From contig JADJVL010000028.1 in NCBI GenBank assembly GCA_016710635.1, positions 52,931 to 116,930 of the forward strand: a stretch of DNA of 64,000 nt, written 5' to 3'. Source of the DNA: Holophagaceae bacterium (GTDB taxonomy: Bacteria > Acidobacteriota > Holophagae > Holophagales > Holophagaceae). Position 1 is the first letter of the stretch, and each line of letters begins with the position of its first letter. This document shows, piece after piece, positions 1-9,164 of the stretch. The notes beneath the pieces were generated by a model. That model made no database searches. It saw nothing but the letters and a program-made list of their open reading frames with translations, and was not told the origin of the DNA. A program made the position numbers and the translations under genes.

Positions 1-636
1 CGCCATGGCCATCTCCACGCTTCGGCGCATGAGGACCGCGAAGCGGGCCTTCAGGTCGGGGGCGAGGTCGCGGCGGATCGCATTCCCTCCCATGGGCAGG
101 GGCAGGTCGTGGATGTCCTTCCACCACTTCCCGAGGTCCACCAGCAGGTGCAGGCCCAATTCCCCGTACTGGAGCTGGCTCTCGTGGATGAGCAGGCCCG
201 CCTCCGAACGGCCTTCGGCCACCGAGGGCAGGATCTGGTCGAAGGGCATGACTTCGATCCTCGGCTCGAAGCCCAGACCGTCGCCAAGGCGGCGCAGGGC
301 CAGGTAGGCGCTGGTCCGGAGTCCAGGGACGGCGATCGTCAGATCCGCCCACGCCGTCCGGGGAACCGTCTTTCGGGCCACCACCACCGGACCGGTGCCC
401 TCCTGGATGCTGGAGCCCGCGGTCAACAGATCGTAGCGGTCCCGGATCGCTGGATAGGCGCCAAAGCTGATGGCGGTGACGTCGTACCGGGATTCCGAGG
501 CCCGGGCGTTGAGCTGCTCAATGTCCTCCCGGATGAAGTCCAGCTCGAAGCCTTCCGGGTCCAGCCAGCCCAGGGCCAGGGGCGCCATCATGTAGGCGTC
601 GTCGCTGTCGGGGCTGTGGGCGACGGTGAAGCGCAT
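1..636 (-). CDS. MqnA/MqnD-family protein (menaquinone, futalosine pathway type), 3' end cut by window edge
   Basis: The minus strand is open from an ATG at 636 to the window edge with no stop, so about 212 residues are visible and the C-terminus is missing. The protein opens MRFTVAHSPDSDDAYMMAPL, the N-terminal signature of the VitK2_biosynth (MqnA/MqnD) family, which has a periplasmic-binding-protein fold and makes or uses dihydroxynaphthoate in futalosine-dependent menaquinone synthesis. A mid-protein segment (QILPSVAEGRSEAGLLIHES) also fits the family. The start overlaps the stop of the upstream flavin reductase (TGATG), so translation is probably coupled. MqnA and MqnD, and uncharacterised SBP-like paralogues, cannot be told apart from this fragment. 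The start is secure; the exact enzyme is not. Confidence 0.8.
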   Translation of the reverse strand, partial: MRFTVAHSPDSDDAYMMAPLALGWLDPEGFELDFIREDIEQLNARASESRYDVTAISFGAYPAIRDRYDLLTAGSSIQEGTGPVVVARKTVPRTAWADLTIAVPGLRTSAYLALRRLGDGLGFEPRIEVMPFDQILPSVAEGRSEAGLLIHESQLQYGELGLHLLVDLGKWWKDIHDLPLPMGGNAIRRDLAPDLKARFAVLMRRSVEMAMA

Positions 637-1124
637 CAGTAGCCGAACCCGTTCTTCCGGACGTGGATGTAGGGTTTGGCGTCGGCGTTCAACACCTCGC
701 CGCCCACCACCTCGCCGATGTGCACCAGGTGATCGCCCCCGGCATCCAGCACCTTCACCCATTTCAGGACGAGGTGGGCGAAGCCGTTGGCGAAGACCGG
801 GGCCGGGGCGCCGTCCATCAGGGTTTCCGGATCCTCGGCCCAGGGGTCCACCCCGGGCTCGAAGCCCTTGCCGTACCGCTTCAGGCTCCCGAAATCCCCT
901 TCGGCCAGGAGGTTGAGCGCGAAATGGCCGCTGCCCTCCATCAGGGCCTCGATGGGCCGGCCCGCCTTGATGCAGACCGCCACCAGGGGCGGCTCGAAGC
1001 TGATCTGCTGGAACCAGGAGGCGAGGAAGCCGGTGCGCGCGCCGCCATGCTGGGCCGTGGCGATGGCGAGCCCGCTGGGCACCTTGCCCAGGGCGGGGCC
1101 CGCCTGTTCCTTGAAATCGGTCAT
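636..1124 (-). CDS. Flavin reductase family protein (FMN-binding split barrel)
   Basis: This 162-residue protein matches the flavin reductase / NADH:FMN oxidoreductase-like split-barrel family. The N-terminal part (about residues 10-60) carries the typical pattern of a G-x-A-x-x-T segment, then SWFQQISFEPPLVAV and a following run that contacts flavin. The ATG at 1124 has a good AAGGAG ribosome-binding site. Family members reduce free FMN/FAD with NAD(P)H or bind flavin as cytosolic electron carriers; the partner here is unknown. Its stop overlaps the start of the MqnA/MqnD-like gene downstream, so the two are co-translated. A role linked to quinone metabolism is only suggested by this coupling. 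Confidence 0.85.
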   Translation of the reverse strand: MTDFKEQAGPALGKVPSGLAIATAQHGGARTGFLASWFQQISFEPPLVAVCIKAGRPIEALMEGSGHFALNLLAEGDFGSLKRYGKGFEPGVDPWAEDPETLMDGAPAPVFANGFAHLVLKWVKVLDAGGDHLVHIGEVVGGEVLNADAKPYIHVRKNGFGY

Positions 1125-1152
1125 GGCTGCTCCTTGGTGGCTAGCGGGGTGG

Positions 1153-1665
1153 CTAGCTGGTGCGGGCTTCCTTCGGGTCCTGGGCGGTCAGCTTCTCCTG
1201 GACCCGGCGCAGCGCCTTGGCCGCGAGGGCGTAGCCCGGATTGGATTCGAGAGCCTGGCCGAAGTGCTGCCGGGCCAGATCCAGCTGCCCCGCCGCCTCG
1301 AAGATGCGGCCCAGGTTGTAGTGCGGAAAGCAGTAGCTCTCGTAGCGCTTGGCCTTCAGGGCCATCTTCAGCCAGGGGATCGCGTCCTCGGGCTCGCCCA
1401 GTTCAAGGTAGTAGGCGCCGATGTCGTTGTAGGGGTTGCCGAATTCCGGGTCCAGGTCGATGGCCAGATGGCAGTCCTCGATGGCCCCTTCGAAATCCCG
1501 GCCGAAGGATTTGGCCCAGCCCCGGAAGGTGTAGGCCTCCGGCGTGGGCAGGACGGCGAGGCTTTTGTCGTAAAGCTCGATGGCGCCGTCCACCTCGCCT
1601 TTCATATGGAGCTGGTAGGCCTTGCCCATCAACTCCATCGCTTCCTGGCGCTTCTCGTCGCTCAT
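1153..1665 (-). CDS. Tetratricopeptide-repeat protein
   Basis: A 170-residue soluble protein built of about four TPR units. Typical TPR spacing is visible in GEVDGAIELYDKSLAVLPTP, the following DFEGAIEDCHLAIDLDPEF, EPEDAIPWLKMALKAK and a last unit with AGQLDLARQHFGQALESNPG. No signal peptide is seen. I chose the ATG at 1665 (MSDEKRQEAM) because GAGGGG lies just upstream; a GTG at 1674 would add three residues. TPR proteins are protein-binding scaffolds, and nothing here identifies a partner. It lies 28 bp upstream of the flavin reductase on the same strand and may share its transcript. Confidence 0.8.
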   Translation of the reverse strand: MSDEKRQEAMELMGKAYQLHMKGEVDGAIELYDKSLAVLPTPEAYTFRGWAKSFGRDFEGAIEDCHLAIDLDPEFGNPYNDIGAYYLELGEPEDAIPWLKMALKAKRYESYCFPHYNLGRIFEAAGQLDLARQHFGQALESNPGYALAAKALRRVQEKLTAQDPKEARTS

Positions 1666-1698
1666 GCCCCTCACCGGTGTTCCACCACTTGTTCCAAC

Positions 1699-2457
1699 CT
1701 ACGCCTGTCCCTGCAGCCTGAGAAGGTGCACCGCCTGCCAGAGGATGTAAGTCCCCATTCCAGCCACCAGCACGCCACCCAGTCTCAGCAGCCGGTGCCG
1801 CCACGCCTGGCTCAGCTTCGAGCTCGCCAGCCCGAGGCCCATCAGCACGGGCAGGTTGCCAAGCCCAAAGGCCGCCATCCCCGCCGCGCCCATGCGCCAG
1901 GTCCCTGCGTCGAGACTTTTGATCAGCATCATGTAGACAAGACCGCAGGGGATCAGTCCCCAGAGGAGGCCCAGGAACACCGGGCCGCCCCCGGACTTCA
2001 GACCCCGCCCAAGCAGGTTCTGGATCGGTTTGGGAAGGGTCCACTCCATCAGCGCGTCGGCCCGCCTTCCGAGGGCCATGAACAGTCCCAGCAGGAGCAT
2101 CAGGAACCCCAGGGCCAGCTTCACGTAGATCTGCCAGGGCCAGGCTTCCGCCGCCAGGAGGGCCTGGCCTTCCGGGCGGCAGCAGGCATGCATGTCCTCC
2201 ACGGTCTGCAGCCTGGCGAAGCCGCCGGCGAAGCCGATGGCCGCTCCCAGGAGCGCGTAGGTCGTCACCCGGCCCAGCTGGAAGGCGAGGTGCCTCGGCC
2301 AGAGCCGGCCCCCCAGCCGGGCCTGGCTCATGCCGAAGCTGGCGACGATGGGGCCACACATGCCGGCGCAATGCCCGACCGAACCCAGCACGCCCGCCAC
2401 CCACATCACCAGGAGCCAGGAGGCGGCGTGGGGTTGGTTCAGCCAGGTTTCAAGCAT
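1699..2457 (-). CDS. Sulfite exporter TauE/SafE (UreH-like) family membrane protein
   Basis: About 252 residues with six or so hydrophobic segments, opening with a helix that contains GSVGHCAGMCGPIV. This cysteine-containing motif is typical of the UreH/SafE-like branch (DsbD-like transmembrane fold) that often handles metals or thiol compounds. A second hallmark is GLLWGLIPCGLVYMMLIK near residue 160. The open frame extends upstream into the divergent pckG gene, which is not credible. I prefer the ATG at 2457 (MLETWLNQ), preceded by GAAGG at 13 bases; an ATG at 2487 lacks any ribosome-binding site. It lies in the inner membrane. The substrate is unknown; this branch is often found with cytochrome oxidase or copper genes, none of which are visible here. 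Confidence 0.8.
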   Translation of the reverse strand: MLETWLNQPHAASWLLVMWVAGVLGSVGHCAGMCGPIVASFGMSQARLGGRLWPRHLAFQLGRVTTYALLGAAIGFAGGFARLQTVEDMHACCRPEGQALLAAEAWPWQIYVKLALGFLMLLLGLFMALGRRADALMEWTLPKPIQNLLGRGLKSGGGPVFLGLLWGLIPCGLVYMMLIKSLDAGTWRMGAAGMAAFGLGNLPVLMGLGLASSKLSQAWRHRLLRLGGVLVAGMGTYILWQAVHLLRLQGQA

Positions 2458-2521
2458 GCGAGGTCCGAAACCTTCATCATTTCCCATCGTCGCGCCGAGG
2501 GGAACCGGGGAATACCGGGCG

Positions 2522-2550
2522 TTGGTCAGCTTCCCGCCCACTGGTAAACT
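2522..2550 (+). promoter_or_regulatory. Candidate sigma-70 promoter of pckG
   Basis: TTGGTC (2522-2527) and TAAACT (2545-2550) are separated by exactly 17 bases, 71 bases before the pckG start. The fit to TTGACA/TATAAT is four of six at each box. It is assigned by eye only. Confidence 0.4.
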
Positions 2551-2620
2551 GGCCGTTCCGGCCTGACAACCAACGCGGGGCATGCGAGGCCTTGAGGCCC
2601 ACCCGCGAAGAGGAGAGCCC

Positions 2621-4474
2621 ATGAGCCTTGCCCCAGTCCAAGCCCCCAGCTTCGTCACCAACCCGAAGCTCCTCGCCTGGGTGGAAGAGGTCGCCCGGCT
2701 GTGTGAACCGAAGGACATCCACTGGTGCGACGGCAGCCAGGAGGAATACGACCGGCTCTGCCAGCTGATGGTGGATTCGGGCACCCTGCGGCGCCTGAAC
2801 CCGGCAAAGCGCGCCAACTCCTACCTGGCCCTCAGCGATCCCGGCGACGTGGCCCGGGTGGAGGACCGCACCTTCGTCTGCCCTCCCCGCAAGGACGACG
2901 CGGGCCCCAACAACAACTGGATGGACCCGGCGGAGATGAAGGCCAAGCTGCGGGGCCTCTTCCGGGGCTGCATGCGGGGCCGCACGATGTACGTGATCCC
3001 CTTCAGCATGGGGCCACTGGGCTCGGACATCGCCCACATCGGCGTGGAGATCTCCGATTCCCCCTACGTGGCCGTGAACATGAAGATCATGACCCGCATG
3101 GGCAAGGCCGTCTTCGACGTGCTGGGCGACGGGGACTTCGTACCCTGCCTCCACAGCGTGGGGGCGCCCCTGGCCGAAGGCCAGCAGGACTCGGCCTGGC
3201 CCTGCAACCCCGACAACAAGTACATCTGCCACTTCCCTGAGACCCGCGAGATCTGGTCCTTCGGCAGCGGCTACGGCGGCAACGCCCTCCTGGGCAAGAA
3301 GTGCTTCGCCTTGCGCATCGCGTCCACCATGGCCCGGGACGAGGGCTGGCTCGCCGAGCACATGCTCATCCTCGGCGTGGAGGATCCCAAGGGCGAGAAG
3401 ACCTACGTGGCCGCGGCCTTCCCGTCGGCCTGCGGCAAGACAAACTTCGCCATGATCAACGCCCCCGACCGCTTCAAGGACCACAAGGTCACCACCGTCG
3501 GCGACGACATCGCGTGGATCAAGCCCGGCAAGGACGGACGGCTGTATGCCATCAATCCCGAGGCTGGCTTCTTTGGGGTGGCGCCGGGGACGTCCATGAA
3601 GTCGAACCCCAACGCCATGCTGACCATCACGAAGAACACGATTTTCACGAACGTCGCCCTGACCGCCGATGGCGACGTGTGGTGGGAGGGCATGACCGAC
3701 GAGGTGCCGGACGGCCTCACCAACTGGCAGGGGAAACCCCACGACAAGGCCAGCGGCAAGCCCGCCGCCCATCCCAACGCCCGCTTCACGGCGCCCGCGG
3801 CCCAGTGCCCCACCATCGACCCGAAGTGGGAGGACCCCGCCGGCGTCCCCCTCAGCGCCTTCATGTTCGGCGGCCGCCGCGCCACCACCGTTCCCCTGGT
3901 GGTGCAGGCCCACAATTGGAGCTTCGGCTGCTACGCCGCCGCCACCATCGGCTCGGAAATGACCGCCGCCGCCGCCGGCAACATCGGGGAAGTGCGCCGG
4001 GACCCCTTCGCCATGCTGCCCTTCTGCGGCTACCACATGGGCGACTACTTCAACCACTGGCTCCAGTTCGGTCGCGAGATCCCCGATCCCCCCCGCATCT
4101 TCATCGTCAACTGGTTCCGCAAGGGCCACGACGGCAAGTTCCTCTGGCCCGGCTACGGCGAGAACATGCGCATCCTGAAGTGGATCGTGGACCGCGTCCA
4201 CGGGCGCGTGACCTGCGTGGAGACGCCCCTGGGCTGGGTGCCCCGCAAGGAGGACGTGGATCTCGAAGGCATCGAAGGCTTCGATCCCGCGAAGTGGGAC
4301 CAGGTCATGGCCATCGACAAGGATGAATGGCGGCGGGAGCTGCTGCTCCACGAGGAGCTCTTCGAGAAGCTCTACGACCGCCTGCCCAAGGAGTTCCCGC
4401 CCATGCGCCAGCTGCTGCTCTCGGCCCTCTGGCGCACGCGGCGCAAGATGGACGTCCCCCCCAGCCACTTCTGA
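2621..4474 (+). CDS. pckG: Phosphoenolpyruvate carboxykinase (GTP)
   Basis: This 617-residue enzyme interconverts oxaloacetate + GTP with phosphoenolpyruvate + CO2 + GDP, the cytosolic entry to gluconeogenesis or, in some anaerobes, the anaplerotic CO2-fixing direction. The GTP-type signature FPSACGKTNFAM (P-loop, about residues 267-278) is intact, as are the N-terminal RTFVCPP and the WEGMTDE segment. Length matches the usual 600-620. I start at the ATG at 2621 because of the upstream GAGGAGAG; the open frame also allows 2582, which has no such site. It is transcribed alone or with the formate dehydrogenase gene 99 bp downstream. Confidence 0.97.
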   Translation: MSLAPVQAPSFVTNPKLLAWVEEVARLCEPKDIHWCDGSQEEYDRLCQLMVDSGTLRRLNPAKRANSYLALSDPGDVARVEDRTFVCPPRKDDAGPNNNWMDPAEMKAKLRGLFRGCMRGRTMYVIPFSMGPLGSDIAHIGVEISDSPYVAVNMKIMTRMGKAVFDVLGDGDFVPCLHSVGAPLAEGQQDSAWPCNPDNKYICHFPETREIWSFGSGYGGNALLGKKCFALRIASTMARDEGWLAEHMLILGVEDPKGEKTYVAAAFPSACGKTNFAMINAPDRFKDHKVTTVGDDIAWIKPGKDGRLYAINPEAGFFGVAPGTSMKSNPNAMLTITKNTIFTNVALTADGDVWWEGMTDEVPDGLTNWQGKPHDKASGKPAAHPNARFTAPAAQCPTIDPKWEDPAGVPLSAFMFGGRRATTVPLVVQAHNWSFGCYAAATIGSEMTAAAAGNIGEVRRDPFAMLPFCGYHMGDYFNHWLQFGREIPDPPRIFIVNWFRKGHDGKFLWPGYGENMRILKWIVDRVHGRVTCVETPLGWVPRKEDVDLEGIEGFDPAKWDQVMAIDKDEWRRELLLHEELFEKLYDRLPKEFPPMRQLLLSALWRTRRKMDVPPSHF

Positions 4475-4573
4475 GCGTTCCCGGCACTCGCAAAGGCCCT
4501 GCCCAAGCCAAGCGCGGGCGGGGTCTTGCGTTGTGATGGAGGTCGCAGGCTCGGGGCGTCACCTTGAACTGTC

Positions 4574-7228
4574 ATGGCCCGACTCCTGATCAACGATCTG
4601 CCTTTCCACGCCACCGAGGGCATGTCCCTCCTGGACGCCGCCCGGGCCGCGGGCCTGGACGTGCCCAGCCTCTGCCACGACCGGCGCCTGGACGCCGCCT
4701 CGGCCTGCCGGCTCTGCGAAGTGGAGGTCAAGGGCCAGGAACGGCCCCTCTGCGCCTGCGCGACTCCGGCGACGGAAGGCATGGAAGTCCGCACCCACAC
4801 GCCGGAGCTCGAGGCCTACCGCCGCGGCGTCCTGGAAATGCTGGCCCGGAACTACCCCGCCGATGCCCCGGCCCAGATCCCCGAAGCGCCCTTCCACCGC
4901 CTCCTCGCCCGCTACGGCGTCGAGCCGACCGGACACCGGGATCCCGCGAAGGCGGATGGCACCCATCCCTACATGCAGGTGGATCTGAGCCAGTGCATCG
5001 ACTGCTACCGCTGCGTGCACATCTGCGCCGAAGTGCAGGGCCAGTTCGTCTGGAAGGTCCTGGAGCGGGGCGGCCGGACCCGCGTCGAGGCCACGGGGGG
5101 CAGCCTCCTGCAGAGCGAATGCGTCTCCTGCGGCGCCTGCGCCGACACCTGCCCCACCGGCGCCATCGTGGACCGTTCGCGGCTGGAGCTCGGCCCGGCG
5201 GCAGCCTGGACCCGCACGGTCTGCCCCTACTGCGGCACCGGCTGCGAAATGCAGGTGGGCGTGGCCGGGGACCGCATCGTGGCCGTCAAGCCCGCCCTGG
5301 ATTCGCCGGTCAACCATGGCCACCTCTGCGTCAAGGGCCGCTACGGCACCGGCTTCGTGGACGCGGAGGACCGGGTTCTCCATCCCATGGTGCGCCGGGA
5401 TGGCGAGTGGGTGCGGGTCTCCTGGGACGAGGCCCTGGACGCCGCGGTGGACCTGCTCCGGCGCGTGAAGGCGACCCACGGCCCCGAGGCCATCGGCGTC
5501 CTGGGCTCCTCCCGGGCCACGAACGAGGAGGGCTTCCTGGCCCAGAAGCTGGCGCGCCTCGCCCTTGGCACCGGCAACGTGGACTGCTGCGCCCGGGTCT
5601 GCCACGCCCCCAGCGCCGCGGGCCTCGGCCTCGCCCTGGGCACCGGCGCCGCCACCAACAGCTTCGCCGACATCGAGAAGGCCGGCAGCCTCCTGGTCTT
5701 CGGCGCCAACCCCACCGAGAACCATCCCATCGTGGGCACCCGCATCAAGCAGCGCGCCCTGAGGGGCGTTCCCCTGGTCGTGGTGGATCCCCGGCGCACG
5801 GAACTGGCGCGCATGGCCACGGTCCATCTGGCCTTGAAGCCCGGCACCAACATGCCCCTGCTGCTGGCCCTGGCCCACGTCATCGTCCACGAAGGCCTCG
5901 AGGACAAAGCCTTCATCGAGGCCCGCACCGTGGACTTCGAAGCCTTCGCCCAGTCCCTCGACGCCTGGCCCCCGGAGCGGGCCGCCGAGGTCTGCGGCGT
6001 GACCGCCGACGACATCCGCGCCGCGGCCCGGATCTACGCCACCGCGAAGCCGTCGTACATGTGCCATGGCCTGGGCGTCACCGAGCACATCCAGGGGACG
6101 GAGACGGTCACCGGTCTCGCCCACCTGGCCATGCTTACGGGCAATCTCGGTGTCGAAGGCGGCGGCGTGAACCCCCTGCGGGGCCAGAACAACGTCCAGG
6201 GAACGGCGCAGATGGGCTGCGAACCCAAGCGGATGACGGGCTACCAGCCCATGGACAAGGCCCTCGCCGCCCACGAGGCCAGGTGGGGCGCCAAGCTGCC
6301 GGGTCCTGGGCTGGACGTCCTGCAGATGGTGGACGCGGCCCGGGACGGGCACTTCAAGGCCCTCGTCGCCATCGGTTACGACGTCTTCCTCTCCAATCCC
6401 GACGCCGCCGCCAGCGAAGCCGCCCTCGGGAACCTGGAAGGGCTCGTCGTGGTGGACCTCTTCATGAATGAGACCGCCCGCGCCTTCGGCACCGTCTTCC
6501 TCCCAGCCTGCAGCAGCTTCGAGAAGGAAGGCACCTTCATGAACGGCGACCGCCGCGTCCAGCGGGTGCGCGCCGCGGTGAAGCCCCGGGGCGAAGCCCG
6601 GAGCGATCAGGACATCCTCTGCGCCCTTGGCGCCCGCCTCGGCTTCGCGGAAGCCTTCACCTACGCGGGACCCTCGGAGGTCTGGGACGAGATCCGCGGA
6701 CTCTGGTCGGCGGTAGCGGGCATCAGCTATGCGCGGCTGGAAGAGGGCGGCCTGCAGTGGCCCTGCCCCTCGGAGGCCCATCCCGGGACCGCCGTCCTGC
6801 ACACGGACGCCTTCCCCGTGGGACCCCGGGCGGCCTTCCGTCCCCAGGCCTGGAACCCCAGCAGCGAGTTCCCGGACGCCCGCTGGCCGCTGCAGCTCAA
6901 CACCGGCCGCAGCCTCTTCCACTTCAACGCCGCCACCATGACGGACCGGACCGACAACGCCCTCCTCCAGCCCACCGACCGCCTGGACGTCCATCCCGAC
7001 GACGCCCTCGCCCACGGCCTCGCCGACGGCGATCCCGTGAAGGTGGAAAGCCGCCACGGCACCTTCACCATGAAGACCCACATCACGGACCAGGTGCGCC
7101 CCGGCGACCTCTGGTGCACCTTCCATTCGAAGGGGATCTTCGTGAACCGCGCCACGGGCCAGGGCCGGGACCCGGTCACCCACACCCCGGAATACAAGGT
7201 CACGGCGGTGACCATCTCGAAGGTCTGA
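4574..7228 (+). CDS. fdhA: Formate dehydrogenase alpha subunit (molybdopterin, cysteine type)
   Basis: An 884-residue FdhA-like enzyme that oxidises formate to CO2 (or the reverse) at a bis-molybdopterin-guanine-dinucleotide Mo/W centre. Domains in order: an N-terminal [2Fe-2S] ferredoxin/NuoG-like domain with cysteines in SLCHDRRLDAASACRLCEVE; a histidine-ligated/4Fe-4S segment; two 4Fe-4S clusters in CIDCYRCVHIC and CVSCGACADTCPTGAIV (about residues 140-200); the Mo-domain 4Fe-4S motif CPYCGTGCEM; and the active-site motif CARVCHAPSAAG. The catalytic residue is cysteine, not selenocysteine. The C-terminal molybdopterin-dinucleotide-binding domain ends normally. There is no visible ribosome-binding site and no fdhB/nuoF-type diaphorase or membrane partner next to it, which is unusual for this architecture. 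Confidence 0.93.
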   Translation: MARLLINDLPFHATEGMSLLDAARAAGLDVPSLCHDRRLDAASACRLCEVEVKGQERPLCACATPATEGMEVRTHTPELEAYRRGVLEMLARNYPADAPAQIPEAPFHRLLARYGVEPTGHRDPAKADGTHPYMQVDLSQCIDCYRCVHICAEVQGQFVWKVLERGGRTRVEATGGSLLQSECVSCGACADTCPTGAIVDRSRLELGPAAAWTRTVCPYCGTGCEMQVGVAGDRIVAVKPALDSPVNHGHLCVKGRYGTGFVDAEDRVLHPMVRRDGEWVRVSWDEALDAAVDLLRRVKATHGPEAIGVLGSSRATNEEGFLAQKLARLALGTGNVDCCARVCHAPSAAGLGLALGTGAATNSFADIEKAGSLLVFGANPTENHPIVGTRIKQRALRGVPLVVVDPRRTELARMATVHLALKPGTNMPLLLALAHVIVHEGLEDKAFIEARTVDFEAFAQSLDAWPPERAAEVCGVTADDIRAAARIYATAKPSYMCHGLGVTEHIQGTETVTGLAHLAMLTGNLGVEGGGVNPLRGQNNVQGTAQMGCEPKRMTGYQPMDKALAAHEARWGAKLPGPGLDVLQMVDAARDGHFKALVAIGYDVFLSNPDAAASEAALGNLEGLVVVDLFMNETARAFGTVFLPACSSFEKEGTFMNGDRRVQRVRAAVKPRGEARSDQDILCALGARLGFAEAFTYAGPSEVWDEIRGLWSAVAGISYARLEEGGLQWPCPSEAHPGTAVLHTDAFPVGPRAAFRPQAWNPSSEFPDARWPLQLNTGRSLFHFNAATMTDRTDNALLQPTDRLDVHPDDALAHGLADGDPVKVESRHGTFTMKTHITDQVRPGDLWCTFHSKGIFVNRATGQGRDPVTHTPEYKVTAVTISKV

Positions 7229-7261
7229 TCACCGGGCCGGGTTTCCCTTTATCCTCGTCCC

Positions 7262-9124
7262 ATGGCCGCCGAACCCCTGCCCGGAACCTACTGCCAGAAC
7301 TGCATGACCTGGAATCCCGGCGAACGGGAGACTTGCAGGCGCTGCGGCACGCGCCTGCTGCTGGTCACCGGGGACCAGGGCTGGGAGGAGCCCGACGAGC
7401 CCGAGGAGTCCGACGAGGACCTCGACGAGCACCTCCTCGAGCGCATCACCGGGCTGGAAGAGACCATGCGCCGGGTGGAGACCTACCTGGAGACCGTGTC
7501 GGACCAGCTGGGCCGCCTGGACCGTTCCGAAGTCATGCTCCGCAACGGGCTCCTGGCCCTCGTGGGCGAGCTCGAAGCCCGGGGCAAGCTGGACGCGGCG
7601 GCCTTTTCCGCCCGCTGGGAAGCCCTGGTGGAGGACAACCTCCACCTCATCGAGGCCCGGGAGATGTTCACCCGCTACCGGGCCAGGATCCTGCCCCTGG
7701 CGAGACCGAAATCCCTGGCCCAGCTCCGCCGCGCCCTCCTGGAGACCGCCGCCCTGCTGGAGGACGGCCAGCTGCCCCAGGCCGCGGACCGGCTGGCCCT
7801 GGCCCTGCCCCTGGATCCCAAGAACTACGAGCTGGCCTTCACCGTGGCCTTCCTGAAGGACATGGCCCAGGATGGCGACGAGGCCGAAGTCCACGCCCGC
7901 AAGGTGGTCAGCCTCAGCCCCCGCCACTACGAGGCCTGGATGCTCCTGGGCAAGCTGCTGCTCGAGGTCCCCGAGCAGCTGGACCACGCCATCGCCGCCC
8001 TGCGCACCGCCGCGGACCTGCGGCCCGAGGAGGCGGAGCCCCGCATCACCCTCGCCGAGGTCCTGCTGGACGAGGAGGACCTGCAGGGCGCCCTGGAAAA
8101 CGCCCAGGAGGCGGTGGGCCTGCGGCGCAGCGGCGAGACGCTGAGCCTGCTGGGGGAGGTGCGCCTGGCCCGGGGCGAAGCCGCCCTGGCCATTCCGATC
8201 CTCAAGGAGGCCAGCAGCCACCAGCCCGGCGAGCTGGGGGTCCGGGAACTGCTGGCGGAGTCCTACCTCGTGGCGGGGGAGCGCGCCAAAGCCTTCGCCA
8301 TCCTCCAGGAACTGCTGCAGCAGCACCCCGGCGATCCGGGACTGCTCCTGATCCTCGACGCGCCGGACGCCAGGACCCTCCGGGAGGCCCGGGGTGGCAA
8401 GGCCGCCGCGGCGGTGCTGCTGGACGAGGCCGAGACCGCCGCGGCGGAAGGCGACCTGACCCTCGCCGAAGGCTGCCTGAAACGGGCCCGCCGCAAGGAG
8501 AAGACCCAGCGGGCCGACTGGGTGGAACTGCAGATCGCCTTCCACAAGAATCCCGAAGGGGCCCTGGCGAAGCTGCTGGCCTATTCCGCCTCGGACCGCC
8601 ACCCGCGGCTCTGCTTCCTCGCCCTGCGCACCGCCCTGGAACACCTCATGGCCCAGAACCGGGAGGAGGACATCCGCAAGGCCCTGGAAGGCTTCCTCCA
8701 TCGGCATCCGAAAAGCAGCGGCGCCTGGGAGGCCGCCCTCATGCGCCAGGCCTACCGTCTGCTGGGAGGCCATGCCACCGCCGAGGACCTTGAAGAGGTC
8801 CGCGGCCTCTACGCCAACCCCCTGCCCGGCCAGGAATCCCGGGCCCGGTCCCTCCTGGGCCAGCTCCTCATGAGCCTGAACCGCCCTCGGGAAGTGGTGG
8901 AACTGCTGGACCCGGTCATGGAAAAGGAGCCCACCCTCCTGAACCACTACCAGCTCGGCTCCGCCCTCGCCGCCCTCGGCGCCAAGGAGGACGCCCGCAT
9001 GGTCCTCGAGGCGGCCCTGGACGCCGATCCCGCGGATCTCGCGGACGACCAGGCGAAGCACCTCATGGAGCAGGTCGAGTCCCTGCTCACCACCCTGGGA
9101 GGCCGGCCGAAAGCCCGGCACTGA
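7262..9124 (+). CDS. Zinc-ribbon TPR protein of unknown function
   Basis: A 620-residue cytosolic protein. Residues 10-30 form a treble-clef-like zinc ribbon (YCQNCMTWNPGERETCRRCG), followed by a very acidic linker (about residues 43-65) and a coiled-coil-prone stretch. The rest is a long array of TPR-like helical hairpins, for example AEVHARKVVSLSPRHYEAWM and later AREALAIPILKEASSHQPGE-like units, with LVAGERAKAFAILQELLQQH showing the repeat well. No catalytic motif is evident. It begins 33 bp after fdhA on the same strand. The start ATG at 7262 has no clear ribosome-binding site. It resembles scaffold proteins common in Acidobacteriota; I cannot name a function. Confidence 0.75.
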   Translation: MAAEPLPGTYCQNCMTWNPGERETCRRCGTRLLLVTGDQGWEEPDEPEESDEDLDEHLLERITGLEETMRRVETYLETVSDQLGRLDRSEVMLRNGLLALVGELEARGKLDAAAFSARWEALVEDNLHLIEAREMFTRYRARILPLARPKSLAQLRRALLETAALLEDGQLPQAADRLALALPLDPKNYELAFTVAFLKDMAQDGDEAEVHARKVVSLSPRHYEAWMLLGKLLLEVPEQLDHAIAALRTAADLRPEEAEPRITLAEVLLDEEDLQGALENAQEAVGLRRSGETLSLLGEVRLARGEAALAIPILKEASSHQPGELGVRELLAESYLVAGERAKAFAILQELLQQHPGDPGLLLILDAPDARTLREARGGKAAAAVLLDEAETAAAEGDLTLAEGCLKRARRKEKTQRADWVELQIAFHKNPEGALAKLLAYSASDRHPRLCFLALRTALEHLMAQNREEDIRKALEGFLHRHPKSSGAWEAALMRQAYRLLGGHATAEDLEEVRGLYANPLPGQESRARSLLGQLLMSLNRPREVVELLDPVMEKEPTLLNHYQLGSALAALGAKEDARMVLEAALDADPADLADDQAKHLMEQVESLLTTLGGRPKARH

Positions 9125-9164
9125 GGCCTCCGGCCGAAGGCGTCAACCGTCACAGCTTTTATTG

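Noticed and set aside
2477..4468. 663-residue open frame antisense to pckG
   Set aside because: A shadow of the GC-rich codon pattern; the plus strand encodes a complete PEPCK with all motifs.
4559..7183. 874-residue open frame antisense to fdhA
   Set aside because: Low-complexity Gly/Ala/His/Val protein typical of antisense to GC-rich genes; no family features.
7229..9121. 630-residue open frame antisense to the zinc-ribbon TPR gene
   Set aside because: Shadow reading; the plus strand has zinc ribbon and TPR motifs.
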